DNA from: Saccharibacillus nicotianae
GTDB lineage: Bacteria; Bacillota; Bacilli; Paenibacillales; Paenibacillaceae
Assembly (NCBI RefSeq): GCF_042681745.1
Contig: NZ_JBHUGF010000010.1
Location: forward strand, 1,364,001 to 1,428,000
Direction of reading: 5' to 3'
Length of the DNA stretch: 64,000 nucleotides
Below, in pieces: positions 8,218 through 16,717 of this stretch. How positions within the stretch are numbered: the stretch's first letter is position 1; each line of letters starts with the position of its first letter. Under the pieces are notes generated by a model. It saw only the letters and a list, made by a program, of their open reading frames with translations, had not been told where the DNA came from and made no database searches. Both the position numbers and the translations under genes were made by a program.

Positions 8218-10176
8218 ATGTCTACCCTGAATAAAATGCTAAATACGGTGACACCTAAAGAAGTACGTATTGCAGACGAATTTTGGACAAAATACAATGA
8301 ACTGGTACGTCAGGTTGTGATTCCTTATCAGTATGATGCTCTGCATGACCGTATTGCTGATGCTGAACCTAGTTATGCTATTCAGAATTTTGAAATTGCT
8401 GCCGGTCGCAAAGAAGGGCAATTTAACGGATTTGTTTTTCAAGATACCGATGTAGCCAAATGGATTGAAGCGGTTGGTTATTCGTTAATGACTCATCCTG
8501 ATGCAGAATTGGAGCGTCTGACTGATGAAGTGATTGATCTTGTTGCAGAAGCACAGGGTGAAGATGGATATTTAAATACATATTTTACAATTAAAGAACC
8601 GGAGAAGCGCTGGACAAATCTAGCCGATTGTCATGAACTCTATACAGCCGGGCATATGATTGAAGCAGGAGTAGCTTATTATCAAGCAACAGGTAAACAA
8701 AAACTGCTGGATGTTGTCTGCCGTCTAGCCGATTATATTGATACTGTATTCGGAACAGCAGAAGGTCAACTACGTGGATATGACGGGCATCAAGAGATTG
8801 AACTTGCTCTGGTCAAATTATACCGACTGACAGGAGAACAACGTTATCTGCAATTGAGTCAATTTTTTATCGATGAGCGTGGACAACAGCCTAACTTTTT
8901 AACACAAGAATGGGAGAAGCGAGATCGAATTAACTTTTTTGTAGGCAAAACGAATGAGATCAATCTTCAATACAGTCAGGCACATGTTCCGGTACGAGAG
9001 CAAAAAGAAGCAGTAGGGCATGCTGTTCGGGCAGTCTATATGTACACAGCAATGGCTGATCTTGCTGGCTTAACAGGTGATACCAGTCTATATCAAGCCT
9101 GTCAGACTTTATGGAGCAATATGGTACACAAGCAAATGTATGTGACCGGAGGGATAGGTTCTACGCATCATGGTGAAGCATTCACAATCGATTACGATCT
9201 ACCTAACGATAGCGGATATTCCGAGACATGTGCTGCGGTAGGAATAGTATTTTTTGCACATCGGATGTTACAGATCGAAGCCAAAGGCGAATATGCCGAT
9301 GTATTAGAACGTGCACTTTATAATACAGTTATAGGTGGCATGGCGCAGGATGGTAAACATTATTTCTATGTAAATCCATTGGAAGTATGGCCGTCTGCAT
9401 GTCATCATAATCCGGGTAAGCATCATGTGAAGCCTGTCCGTCAGAAATGGTTCGGGTGTTCTTGCTGCCCGCCTAATATTGCACGTCTGGTGAGTTCATT
9501 AGGACAATACATTTACAGTACTAATCCAGATACTATTTATACCCATCTCTATATTGGTGGCGAAGCAGAGTTAGCACTTGGAGAACAATCTGTTGTGATC
9601 AAGCAAGAAAGTGGATATCCCTGGAATGGAGCAACACGCTTTTCGTTCCAATTGGAACAACCTTTATCCTTTACATTAGCTTTACGTTTACCGGGTTGGT
9701 GCAAAAAAGCTTCGCTAACGATCAATGGTGAATCTATTGACTATCAATCTTTGGTACAGGATGGATATATCTATATTCAGCGAGAGTGGTCGGCAGATGA
9801 TCGGGTAGAGTGGAATATGGAAATGCATGTGCAAGTGATTCATAGTCATCCTAGATTACGCGCTGCTTCTGGCAAAATCGCTTTGCAACATGGGCCACTG
9901 GTCTACTGTCTGGAACAAGCAGATAATGGAGAATTAATCTCTGCACTATCGATCAACCCGACACAATCATTAACGGCACGATTTGATGATCAATTACTAG
10001 GAGGAGCTGTTGTAATAGAAGGCACAGCTACTCGCGAACAGACCAGCGATTGGGATGATCATTTGTATCAAGATAGTCCGCCTACGATTCAAGAACAGCC
10101 ATTTACAGCGATTCCTTATTTTCTATGGGCGAATCGTAGCGAAGGCGATATGGCTGTCTGGATTCGTAAAAGTTAA
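8218..10176 (+). CDS. GH127 beta-L-arabinofuranosidase
   Basis: A 652-residue intracellular enzyme (no signal peptide) of the family typified by Bifidobacterium HypBA1, which removes beta-L-arabinofuranose from arabino-oligosaccharides. It has an N-terminal (alpha/alpha)6 barrel and C-terminal beta-sandwich regions. The Zn-binding and nucleophile residues are visible: the Glu and Cys of SETCAAVG near residue 340, and the paired Cys of GCSCCPPN near 415, the first of which is the nucleophile in this family. The RBS AAAGGAGAG precedes the ATG. A cre-like site upstream suggests sugar repression. It would finish the breakdown of plant arabinans or extensin-type glycans once they are imported; no dedicated transporter is adjacent. 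Confidence 0.9.
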   Translation: MSTLNKMLNTVTPKEVRIADEFWTKYNELVRQVVIPYQYDALHDRIADAEPSYAIQNFEIAAGRKEGQFNGFVFQDTDVAKWIEAVGYSLMTHPDAELERLTDEVIDLVAEAQGEDGYLNTYFTIKEPEKRWTNLADCHELYTAGHMIEAGVAYYQATGKQKLLDVVCRLADYIDTVFGTAEGQLRGYDGHQEIELALVKLYRLTGEQRYLQLSQFFIDERGQQPNFLTQEWEKRDRINFFVGKTNEINLQYSQAHVPVREQKEAVGHAVRAVYMYTAMADLAGLTGDTSLYQACQTLWSNMVHKQMYVTGGIGSTHHGEAFTIDYDLPNDSGYSETCAAVGIVFFAHRMLQIEAKGEYADVLERALYNTVIGGMAQDGKHYFYVNPLEVWPSACHHNPGKHHVKPVRQKWFGCSCCPPNIARLVSSLGQYIYSTNPDTIYTHLYIGGEAELALGEQSVVIKQESGYPWNGATRFSFQLEQPLSFTLALRLPGWCKKASLTINGESIDYQSLVQDGYIYIQREWSADDRVEWNMEMHVQVIHSHPRLRAASGKIALQHGPLVYCLEQADNGELISALSINPTQSLTARFDDQLLGGAVVIEGTATREQTSDWDDHLYQDSPPTIQEQPFTAIPYFLWANRSEGDMAVWIRKS

Positions 10177-10189
10177 CCGTATAATCTAT

Positions 10190-10225
10190 GAGGTACGATA
10201 GTTAGATGTCGTGCCTCTTTATTTT
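10190..10225 (+). terminator. Terminator after the GH127 gene
   Basis: A 9-bp stem (10190-10198 with 10209-10217, one mismatch) is followed by a T-rich stretch. Confidence 0.6.
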
Positions 10226-10358
10226 GCAGAAAATCAGATGAAAAAATGTCAAATTATCAAAAAAAGCGAACGTTTGTGCTTATTTTTTAGTGTGAACTAT
10301 TGTATCAATATCAAGTTAAATGTAAAATAGAATAGAGAAGTGTAAAGGGGGGTTAATT

Positions 10359-10610
10359 TTGGCTAAAGCAAAAGTAGCAAAACGTCCAACAAGGGATGAA
10401 TTTGCACTAGAAGAAATTGGTAATCAACTTACTGAAGCCTATCAAGAGAAATCGGAAATTTTGCTGACAGTGTGGGGCGCAGAAGAACCTGTACGTGGTC
10501 AGATTGTAAATATGGATCCACGTACAGGTAGAGTACATGTACAATATGAAGAAGAAGTTAACAAAGTGAAATTTATGGATATCATGGGTGTGAACTATCC
10601 ACGAGATTAA
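10359..10610 (+). CDS. YolD-like family protein
   Basis: An 83-residue protein that starts with TTG 6 bases after an unusually G-rich ribosome site (AAAGGGGGG). The N-terminal part is basic and the C-terminal half carries short beta strands, GQIVNMDPRTGRVHVQY and VKFMDIMGV, as in the YolD-like family (PF08863). Members sit beside Y-family polymerases in some Bacillus, and their molecular role is not settled. There is no polymerase gene here. It is followed directly by the marR promoter/operator. Confidence 0.65.
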   Translation: MAKAKVAKRPTRDEFALEEIGNQLTEAYQEKSEILLTVWGAEEPVRGQIVNMDPRTGRVHVQYEEEVNKVKFMDIMGVNYPRD

Positions 10611-10621
10611 ATAAATACTTT

Positions 10622-10651
10622 TTGACAAAACCTTTGTAACCAGAATATACT
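10622..10651 (+). promoter_or_regulatory. Strong sigma-A promoter of marR
   Basis: A consensus TTGACA (10622-10627), an 18-base spacer and TATACT (10646-10651). The -10 box overlaps the left arm of the palindrome at 10647-10681, which implies repression by a dimer bound there. Confidence 0.7.
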
Positions 10652-10688
10652 AGCATAGTCGATAATCGGCTATGCTAGTATTTTTTTA
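10647..10688. promoter_or_regulatory. 35-bp palindrome: MarR operator, doubling as hairpin terminator
   Basis: Bases 10647-10681 form a near-perfect palindrome with 17-base arms and one mismatch around a central A at 10664. Seven T follow (10681-10687), and then the marR ribosome site. It overlaps the marR -10 box. Half-sites ATACTAGCA and TGCTAGTAT are 17 bases apart, exactly as at 11160-11194. For transcripts arriving from yolD it also looks like a terminator. Confidence 0.65.
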
Positions 10689-10699
10689 GGAGGATCATT

Positions 10700-11131
10700 A
10701 TGCCATTTAACCAAGAGCAGAACCCGTTAGGTTTATTACTATCAAGAACCTATTTATCCTATAAGAAAAAAGCATCTCATTTATTACTTGATTATGATAT
10801 TACTCCAGAACAATTTGGTGTGCTTAATAATCTAGCAAGTCATGACGGAATCTCACAGAAAGCGTTAGCGGAGTTAATTTCCAAAGACCAGACCAGTATC
10901 GGCAAAACACTGGATCGTCTGGAAAATAAGAAATTGCTAACACGTACTGTTGATCCTTCGGATCGCCGGGCTGTATTGTTACATTTAACAACCAAAGGTC
11001 AAGAATTAATTCAGCAGACGAAGCCGATGATGCAAGAAGTGGACGACGAGATTAACGCATTGTTCACCCCGGAACAAACCAAGCAATTCATTGCGATGAT
11101 CAATCAGACGTTTGAACATTTATCCCGCTGA
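10700..11131 (+). CDS. MarR-family transcriptional regulator
   Basis: A 143-residue winged-helix repressor of the MarR family. It has an N-terminal dimerisation helix, an HTH region (about 45-75: QFGVLNNLASHDGISQKALAELI), the recognition-helix/wing block KDQTSIGKTLDRLENKKLL, the typical DRRAVLLHLT wing sequence and a C-terminal dimerisation helix. The RBS AGGAGG starts at once after a T-run. It precedes an ABC-2 permease by 100 bases, and palindromes flank both sides of the gene, so autorepression and control of the permease are the natural reading. The ligand is unknown. Confidence 0.92.
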   Translation: MPFNQEQNPLGLLLSRTYLSYKKKASHLLLDYDITPEQFGVLNNLASHDGISQKALAELISKDQTSIGKTLDRLENKKLLTRTVDPSDRRAVLLHLTTKGQELIQQTKPMMQEVDDEINALFTPEQTKQFIAMINQTFEHLSR

Positions 11132-11159
11132 TGTTGTCAGCTGGATATTTTTTGGTGTA

Positions 11160-11194
11160 ATACATGCACAACCATTTATATCCTATGCATGTAT
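11160..11194. promoter_or_regulatory. Second MarR-operator-like palindrome, before the permease
   Basis: Half-sites ATACATGCA (11160-11168) and TGCATGTAT (11186-11194) are 17 bases apart, the same spacing and same ATACnnGCA core as the palindrome before marR. A weak promoter (TTGTCA at 11134, TGTAAT at 11156) would overlap its left arm. Confidence 0.6.
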
Positions 11195-11231
11195 TTTGTA
11201 AAAAAGAGAAAAGATAGTTGGAGGAGAACAA

Positions 11232-12323
11232 ATGACTGTATTCAAAACATTTAAAGATTTTTTGGGCATTACACAAACCAAAGTAGGGATTGTATTTTCT
11301 ATTTTTGTACCTTTAGTATTTTTATTATTTTGGATGACTGGATATCATGGAGCAACTGAACGAGTAGATCAACTGGTGGTTGGAATTGTGAATGAAGATG
11401 GACAGCAAGGAGAACGTATCGCTCAAGCGATCACTACAGGTGTTCCTTATCAGACTAAGGCTTATGATTCATTAACCACAGCACAACAACAGATGGACAA
11501 TGGTGATCTAACAATGGTCATTTCTATTCCGGCTCATTTTACAGAAGATGTGTCATCTAAAGGTAGTACTCAAATAAATTATTATATCAATCAAGGTAAT
11601 TCAGATATTGCCAAATCGATTGTTCAAAGTTCTGCTACGCAAATTTCCGCTACGATTGGAGAACATGCTTTTGCTGATGTTCATCAAGAGATCGTGACCA
11701 CTAATATTGTTAAAACACATGATATTTCGAATTTTGCAGTTTCGATGTTGCCGATGATTTTAGGTTTTGTCACATATGTTGGTGTAATGACCATGAATAT
11801 CCAATTAAATATTGCATCTATGATGTTAAAGCGTGATCATAGTAAGTGGCAGATCTTTTGGGGAAGACAGATATTACTGCTTGTGATCGCTGTTGTGGCT
11901 TCATTAGTCATTACAACAGTCGCGTCGTTGTTTGCAGATACGGTTGCTTCGTTCTGGCAAATGTGGAGTTTTCATCTGTTGGTCTATATTTCTTGTATCG
12001 CTGTTACACAAATGGCATTCTCTTTGTTCGGCAATGTCGCTCCATTGTTCAACGTAGCGCTCATTCCGCTTCAGTTGATGACAGCCGGAAATATTATCCC
12101 TGCTGCTATGTTATCTCCTTTATATCGAAATGTAGGCCACTTTTTACCAGCTCCTAATGCTATACAGGGCTATTTAAGGTTAATTTATAGTGGGGCTTCT
12201 ATTTCTTCCTTTGTGATTCATTTACTATGGATAGCTATTGTTACTTTTGGAATCACATGGATTCGTACAGCGCTGATCAAGCCAGCACCAAGCCCTATAA
12301 GTCATCCGGCAGGTAGCCACTAA
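11232..12323 (+). CDS. ABC-2 type (YhgE/Pip-like) membrane permease
   Basis: A 363-residue membrane protein. One transmembrane segment near the N terminus (about 20-37) is followed by a large extracytoplasmic region (about 40-165), then five to six membrane segments (about 170-345). This layout fits ABC-2 exporters and YhgE/Pip-like proteins used for efflux. No ATPase gene is adjacent, so it either uses a distant partner or works without one. RBS GGAGGAG. It follows a MarR regulator, a common arrangement for drug-inducible exporters. Confidence 0.8.
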   Translation: MTVFKTFKDFLGITQTKVGIVFSIFVPLVFLLFWMTGYHGATERVDQLVVGIVNEDGQQGERIAQAITTGVPYQTKAYDSLTTAQQQMDNGDLTMVISIPAHFTEDVSSKGSTQINYYINQGNSDIAKSIVQSSATQISATIGEHAFADVHQEIVTTNIVKTHDISNFAVSMLPMILGFVTYVGVMTMNIQLNIASMMLKRDHSKWQIFWGRQILLLVIAVVASLVITTVASLFADTVASFWQMWSFHLLVYISCIAVTQMAFSLFGNVAPLFNVALIPLQLMTAGNIIPAAMLSPLYRNVGHFLPAPNAIQGYLRLIYSGASISSFVIHLLWIAIVTFGITWIRTALIKPAPSPISHPAGSH

Positions 12324-12491
12324 GCTGAAGGAAAAGGCATGTCTACAGCAAGACATTTAGTACGATATCTGCTTTGTAGAAATCACCTGTGGATTTATCA
12401 AAAAAGCATATATACTGCCAGATGATAAGGTGAAGTGAATAAGATTGTAGTGTATCAATGATCTGTACTATTCCAAAAGGAGGCGTTAACC

Positions 12492-12920
12492 ATGTCATTA
12501 TCCCACATTCTCGTTCCTTATGATGGCTCAGAACACTCTCAAAAAGCATTGGAAAAAGCAATCGGACTAGGAACAGAGCTCAACGCTCACATTGAAGTAT
12601 TGTATGTGGATTCCACGTCTACAGAAATTTTAGAACAGCCGTTAATCATTCCTACCCATGAACTAGAATCTTATTTTGACCATGAAGAAGAGGATGTACG
12701 CCTTAATCTTCGTCGCTTGATCTCAACGATTCCGAACGCTCAAGCTACGGTTATTCAAGGTAGTGCAGGCAAAGGTATTGTTAAGTATGCTGATCGTATT
12801 GAAGCAGATCTTATTATTATGGGTAGTCGTGGCTTAGGAACAGTGAGCGAATTTGTAATGGGTAGTGTGAGTCATTATGTTACTCAACGTGCTAAATCTC
12901 CAGTGATGATTGTGAAATAA
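12492..12920 (+). CDS. Universal stress protein (UspA family)
   Basis: A 142-residue cytosolic nucleotide-binding protein with the UspA Rossmann-like fold. The N-terminal ILVPYDGSEHSQKAL strand-loop-helix and the C-terminal MGSRGLGTVSEFVMGSVS carry the G-2x-G-9x-G(S/T) ATP-binding pattern, so this is the ATP-binding subtype. RBS AAAGGAGGCG. A single gene between non-coding gaps. Stress survival is the usual role, but no specific partner is suggested here. Confidence 0.92.
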   Translation: MSLSHILVPYDGSEHSQKALEKAIGLGTELNAHIEVLYVDSTSTEILEQPLIIPTHELESYFDHEEEDVRLNLRRLISTIPNAQATVIQGSAGKGIVKYADRIEADLIIMGSRGLGTVSEFVMGSVSHYVTQRAKSPVMIVK

Positions 12921-12963
12921 AAAGAACCAAATACAATAACTCTGTTGGAATAAATGGAGTTAG

Positions 12964-13005
12964 CCAATATCCTGCCGCTATTTGTGAGCAGGATATTTGG
13001 TGTGT
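12964..13005 (+). terminator. Probable terminator after the usp gene
   Basis: A 10-bp stem (12966-12975 with 12988-12997) is followed by only a weak T-rich tract. Confidence 0.5.
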
Positions 13006-13068
13006 ATTTTACATTTTATCTGTAGCAGTACTGTAGTATCTATATTCTTATATTCTTATTTCTACATT

Positions 13069-13097
13069 TTGATAAAGAATATCTCGGTTGATATAAA
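13069..13097 (+). promoter_or_regulatory. Sigma-A-type promoter of the CE12 esterase
   Basis: TTGATA (13069-13074), a 17-base spacer and TATAAA (13092-13097) lie 72 bases before the start codon. Confidence 0.65.
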
Positions 13098-13136
13098 GGA
13101 TAACTTCTCTTCTCAAGCGAATAAGTAACACTGTAA

Positions 13137-13150
13137 TGAAAACGTTAACA
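13137..13150. promoter_or_regulatory. cre before the CE12 esterase
   Basis: TGAAAACGTTAACA is a full consensus match and identical to the site at 1433-1446. It lies about 30 bases past the expected transcription start, a position suited to roadblock repression by CcpA. Confidence 0.75.
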
Positions 13151-13169
13151 TTTTAGAGGAGGATGGATA

Positions 13170-14336
13170 ATGAAAAGCAAACTACGAAGTAAATGGGGCA
13201 CTTTAAGCTGTATGATGTTGGTAGGCGCATTGTTAAGTACATGCTGGGGACAATCATCTGCTGTACACGCTTCTGCAACCGCTTACAAATTTGATTTTGG
13301 CGCTGGTAGTGTAGTATCTGGATATACAGGTGTTCAAGCTTCTACAGCCTATAATCCCTCTACTGGATATGGATTCAATACACCATCAAATATCAAAAAT
13401 GTATCTGCTTCAGGCACAGGCATAGGAAGCGATGCTGTTCAATTTGTAACATTTGGCACGAAAAGTAATAATACGTTCAATGTGGATTTGCCCAATGGGC
13501 TGTATGAAGTCAAAGTAACCCTCGGCAATACGACTCGCTCTAGTGTAGCGGCAGAAGGGGTATATCAGCTTATTAATATGACGGGCGATCTTGCCACTGA
13601 TCAATTTCAGATTCCTATTACAGACGGTCAGCTTAATCTTTTAGTGACCGAAGGTAAAGTAGGCGCAGTCTTTACATTAAGTGCATTAGAGATTACTCAA
13701 GTCTCTACCAATCCTACAACACACCCAACGATCTATGTCGGTGGTGATTCAACAGTAGCCAACTACTATCCATTAGCCAATAGTGTACAAGGTGGATGGG
13801 GGCAGATGTTATCTAAATTCATCAATCAAAATGATTATTTAGTACGCAATATGGCATCCGGTGGACAGATCGCTCGTGGATTTCGTGATGATGGACAACT
13901 TGAAGCCATTTTGAAATACATCAAACCAGGTGATTACTTTATTGTGCAACTGGGAATCAATGATACGAATGCCAAAAATAATACAACAGAAGCACAATTT
14001 AAAGAGATTATGCGCGATATGGTAAAGCAAGTAAAAGCTAAAGGAGCAACGGTTATCTTATCTACTCCTCAAGGGAGAGCGACTGATTTCGATAGTTCAG
14101 GCGTGCATCATGCAGAAGGTCGCTGGTATCGTGCAGCTACAATAGCACTAGCTCAAGAAGAAAATGTACCGTTAATCGACCTTAATATACTCAGCTCTGC
14201 TTATTTCACTTCAATCGGTGCAAATGCTACGCTTGCTCTGTATATGAATGGAGATACATTGCATCCTAATTATGCAGGCGCAACAGAGTTGGCTCGTATC
14301 GTCGTAGAAAATATGAAAGCTCAAGGTCTGTACTGA
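13170..14336 (+). CDS. Secreted rhamnogalacturonan acetylesterase (CE12, SGNH)
   Basis: A 388-residue secreted esterase that would remove acetyl groups from rhamnogalacturonan I. A signal peptide (about 1-33, ending VHASA) precedes an N-terminal beta-sandwich (about 36-175, YKFDFGAG start) of the kind found before bacterial CE12 enzymes. The SGNH hydrolase follows: block I GGDSTVANY (catalytic Ser), block II MASGGQIARG (Gly), block III GINDTN (Asn) and block V DTLHPN (catalytic Asp and His). RBS AGAGGAGG. It has its own promoter, cre and terminator. It fits functionally with the GH78, GH127 and PL10 enzymes elsewhere in the window. Confidence 0.92.
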   Translation: MKSKLRSKWGTLSCMMLVGALLSTCWGQSSAVHASATAYKFDFGAGSVVSGYTGVQASTAYNPSTGYGFNTPSNIKNVSASGTGIGSDAVQFVTFGTKSNNTFNVDLPNGLYEVKVTLGNTTRSSVAAEGVYQLINMTGDLATDQFQIPITDGQLNLLVTEGKVGAVFTLSALEITQVSTNPTTHPTIYVGGDSTVANYYPLANSVQGGWGQMLSKFINQNDYLVRNMASGGQIARGFRDDGQLEAILKYIKPGDYFIVQLGINDTNAKNNTTEAQFKEIMRDMVKQVKAKGATVILSTPQGRATDFDSSGVHHAEGRWYRAATIALAQEENVPLIDLNILSSAYFTSIGANATLALYMNGDTLHPNYAGATELARIVVENMKAQGLY

Positions 14337-14449
14337 TTGATTGTACTGTAGTGATTGTAATTCATATGTATACTTTATATTTGATTCAACGTCATAATGT
14401 ATATTCGATGAGTGTATTTGTTTTACCGAATCATTATAAGTGAAAAATT

Positions 14450-14500
14450 ATCACCCAAAGCCTCTTCGTTGTTTAACGTTGGCGGCTTTGGGTGATTTTT
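14450..14500. terminator. Terminator after the CE12 gene
   Basis: A perfect 13-bp stem (14450-14462 with 14484-14496) with a T-run. It is the only clear element in the 329-base gap 14337-14665; the rest is AT-rich sequence that may hold the yojF promoter. Confidence 0.85.
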
Positions 14501-14665
14501 GGTGTAAGGATGTTCATACATAACTAAAGAAATTATAGTATAATACGTTAAGTATTGCTATGAAGTGTTTTGAAAGGTAGACTATATACGATTAGCTTTT
14601 CAATGTTATGAATAACTTAATCCGATCTTTGGCTATAAAAGATCAGACCTGATGGAGGATATATT

Positions 14666-15010
14666 ATGTTACTTATCGAACCAACTTTGATTCAACAACG
14701 AATCGATGATCTACAAGATCAAGATTTGTATATTCATTTGGAAATGACCACTGGAGCATATGCGGCTCATCTGGATAGTACCAAGCATCCAGCAGCGACC
14801 TTTATCAGCAATGCAACTTTACGTTATATTCATGGCTCTATCTCTGGTGAAGGGCCTTATCGTGTAGGGCTCAAAACAGAGCTAGGTTGGGTATATTCAG
14901 AAGGATTAACCCATTATGAAGAAACCGAGCAAGAGCGTCTTATTCTAGCCGGTCATGATACGCAAGGTAAATTAGTAGTTGCTTTGCAACTAAGTAAGGA
15001 GCCTTTCTAA
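14666..15010 (+). CDS. yojF: YojF-family protein (DUF1806)
   Basis: A 114-residue soluble protein matching the YojF/DUF1806 family, recognised by its overall pattern (VGLKTELGWVYSEGLTHYE, GKLVVALQLS) and by its fixed partner: the stop codon overlaps the start of bshB2 (TAATG). The same pair, yojF-yojG, occurs in Bacillus subtilis. The function of YojF is not established; tight coupling suggests it assists the deacetylase or bacillithiol metabolism. RBS TGGAGG. Confidence 0.85.
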   Translation: MLLIEPTLIQQRIDDLQDQDLYIHLEMTTGAYAAHLDSTKHPAATFISNATLRYIHGSISGEGPYRVGLKTELGWVYSEGLTHYEETEQERLILAGHDTQGKLVVALQLSKEPF

Positions 15011-15702
15011 TGGACAATAATAAAAAAACAACATTCTCTCTTATTCCTGCTGATTCTCGTATCCTTGTCGTATTGCCACATCCTGATGATGAAGCATTCA
15101 GCTTGTCCGGTACACTTGCCAAACATATTGCTGGCGGTGGTCAAGTAACATACGCTTGTCTAACTCTTGGTGAAATGGGACGTAATATGGGGATTCCTCC
15201 TTTTACAAACCGTATTGGATTACCTACTATTCGTAAAGGTGAATTGGAAGAGTCTGCACAAGCTATCGGGATTCAAGATTTGCGTATGCTTGGCTTCCAT
15301 GACAAAACGATTGAATTTGAAGTCAAAGAAGTATTGGATGGCGCGATTTACGATATGATCGTTGAACTCAAGCCTTCATTGATCGTTACATTCTCTCCAG
15401 GGTATAGCGTTCATCCAGACCATGATGCTACCGGAGCGGCTGTTGTACGTGCAGTAGAACGTCTACCTCAAGCAGAACGTCCATTATTGCATACGATGGC
15501 ATTTTCTAAAAATTGTTATGCTGAACTAGGGCATCCTGATATCGAAAATGATGTCAGTGATTATTTAGAAAATAAAATGAAATCAATCGAGGCACACCGT
15601 TCTCAATTTCAAGCGGTTGAAATGCTAGGTCAGAACCCATTAAAAGATAAAGAAATCAAAGAGCGTTTCGGTAAAGAACGCTTCTGGACACATCAGGTTT
15701 AA
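15010..15702 (+). CDS. bshB2: Bacillithiol biosynthesis deacetylase BshB2
   Basis: A 230-residue PIG-L/LmbE-type zinc deacetylase that converts GlcNAc-malate to GlcN-malate, the second step of bacillithiol synthesis. The zinc motif PHPDDEAFSLSGT is near residue 23, and the second metal/catalytic block HPDHDATG is near 137. Translation is coupled to yojF by a one-base overlap. Length matches the family. BshB2 (YojG) is the paralogue paired with yojF rather than BshB1. Confidence 0.92.
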   Translation: MDNNKKTTFSLIPADSRILVVLPHPDDEAFSLSGTLAKHIAGGGQVTYACLTLGEMGRNMGIPPFTNRIGLPTIRKGELEESAQAIGIQDLRMLGFHDKTIEFEVKEVLDGAIYDMIVELKPSLIVTFSPGYSVHPDHDATGAAVVRAVERLPQAERPLLHTMAFSKNCYAELGHPDIENDVSDYLENKMKSIEAHRSQFQAVEMLGQNPLKDKEIKERFGKERFWTHQV

Positions 15703-15720
15703 TATAGAGCGTTAACACAA

Positions 15721-15774
15721 AAAAAGCAGTCATATTTCTTCCTATGTGAATAAGAAGAGTATGACTGCTTTTTG
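15721..15774. terminator. Bidirectional terminator between bshB2 and the OpuC operon
   Basis: A long stem (15721-15734 with 15760-15773) with A- and T-rich flanks separates convergent units. Confidence 0.8.
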
Positions 15775-15776
15775 TT

Positions 15777-16688
15777 TTATTTAATTAAGCCTTTAGAAAC
15801 AAGAAAATCGTGAGCAACATCATCTTCGCGGAAACCTTGATCCACTTTAGCGTTCATCGTCTGCATATCTTGTTCACTGATTTTGCCTTCTAATGCTTCT
15901 AAAGCTTTTTGAATTGCTGGATATTTCTGTAGCGTCTCTGAACGAACAGCTACACCTGCATCATAAGGTGGGAAAAAGTGCTTATCGTCTTTGAGCACAA
16001 ATAGATTATTAAGCTTGATCTGACCATCGGTCGAGTAGACACTTACTACATCAGTGTCATGCTGACCAATCAAACGGTACTTGATACCTTGATCCATACC
16101 TCTAACATCTTTGAAAATCATATTGTACTTTTTCTTCAATCCAGGATACGTATCTGCACGATCGGTGAATTCAAATTCGGATGCTAATTCAAGATTAGGC
16201 GATACTTTCGCTAGATCACTAAATGTTTTTAGATTATACTTTTGCGCTGTTTCTTGATTGACTGCCAGCGAATACGTATTGCTAAATCCAAACGGAGCAA
16301 TAAATTGCAAATCATCTTTTTTCATCAAACGTTTAGCGCTTGCTAGTGTTCCTGTAGAATCGGTTGTCTCTTGTTGATAATAGTTAGCAACAATGGTTCC
16401 TGTATATTCAGGATACAATTGAATATTGTTATTTTGAAGAGCAGTCCAGGCAACACTTGATCCACCTAGATTCACTTTACGATTGACTTTAATGCCGGTA
16501 CGATTTTCAATCATATCTGCCATCAGATAAGCCAGTATAATGTTTTCAGTAAAGTTTTTGGAACCGATCGTGATTTCTCCACCGGTCGTTCCTTCAGTAG
16601 CTGCCGAGTTGCTACAAGCTGTCGTTAGCAGAGCAGTTATAGTCAATATACATATCAATAACGTACCCAAGCGTTTATTTAGGTTCAT
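15777..16688 (-). CDS. OpuCC-like osmoprotectant-binding lipoprotein
   Basis: A 303-residue solute-binding lipoprotein. ATG at 16688 is chosen because AGGAGG lies 9 bases upstream (a GTG at 16691 is also possible); the longer reading would run into the permease gene. A lipoprotein signal ends in LTTAC, with Cys as the lipid anchor. The mature part belongs to the glycine betaine/carnitine/choline-binding OpuAC family: GSKNFTENIILAYL and LYPEYTGT are typical. It would deliver compatible solutes to the adjacent permease. Third gene of the operon, 29 bases after the permease. Confidence 0.9.
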   Translation of the reverse strand: MNLNKRLGTLLICILTITALLTTACSNSAATEGTTGGEITIGSKNFTENIILAYLMADMIENRTGIKVNRKVNLGGSSVAWTALQNNNIQLYPEYTGTIVANYYQQETTDSTGTLASAKRLMKKDDLQFIAPFGFSNTYSLAVNQETAQKYNLKTFSDLAKVSPNLELASEFEFTDRADTYPGLKKKYNMIFKDVRGMDQGIKYRLIGQHDTDVVSVYSTDGQIKLNNLFVLKDDKHFFPPYDAGVAVRSETLQKYPAIQKALEALEGKISEQDMQTMNAKVDQGFREDDVAHDFLVSKGLIK

Positions 16689-16717
16689 CACTTTATTCCT
16701 CCTGCATTTCAGATTCC

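Noticed and set aside
12339..12425. 28-residue frame after the ABC-2 permease
   Set aside because: Poorly spaced ribosome site and no recognisable product; it contains a 6-bp hairpin instead.
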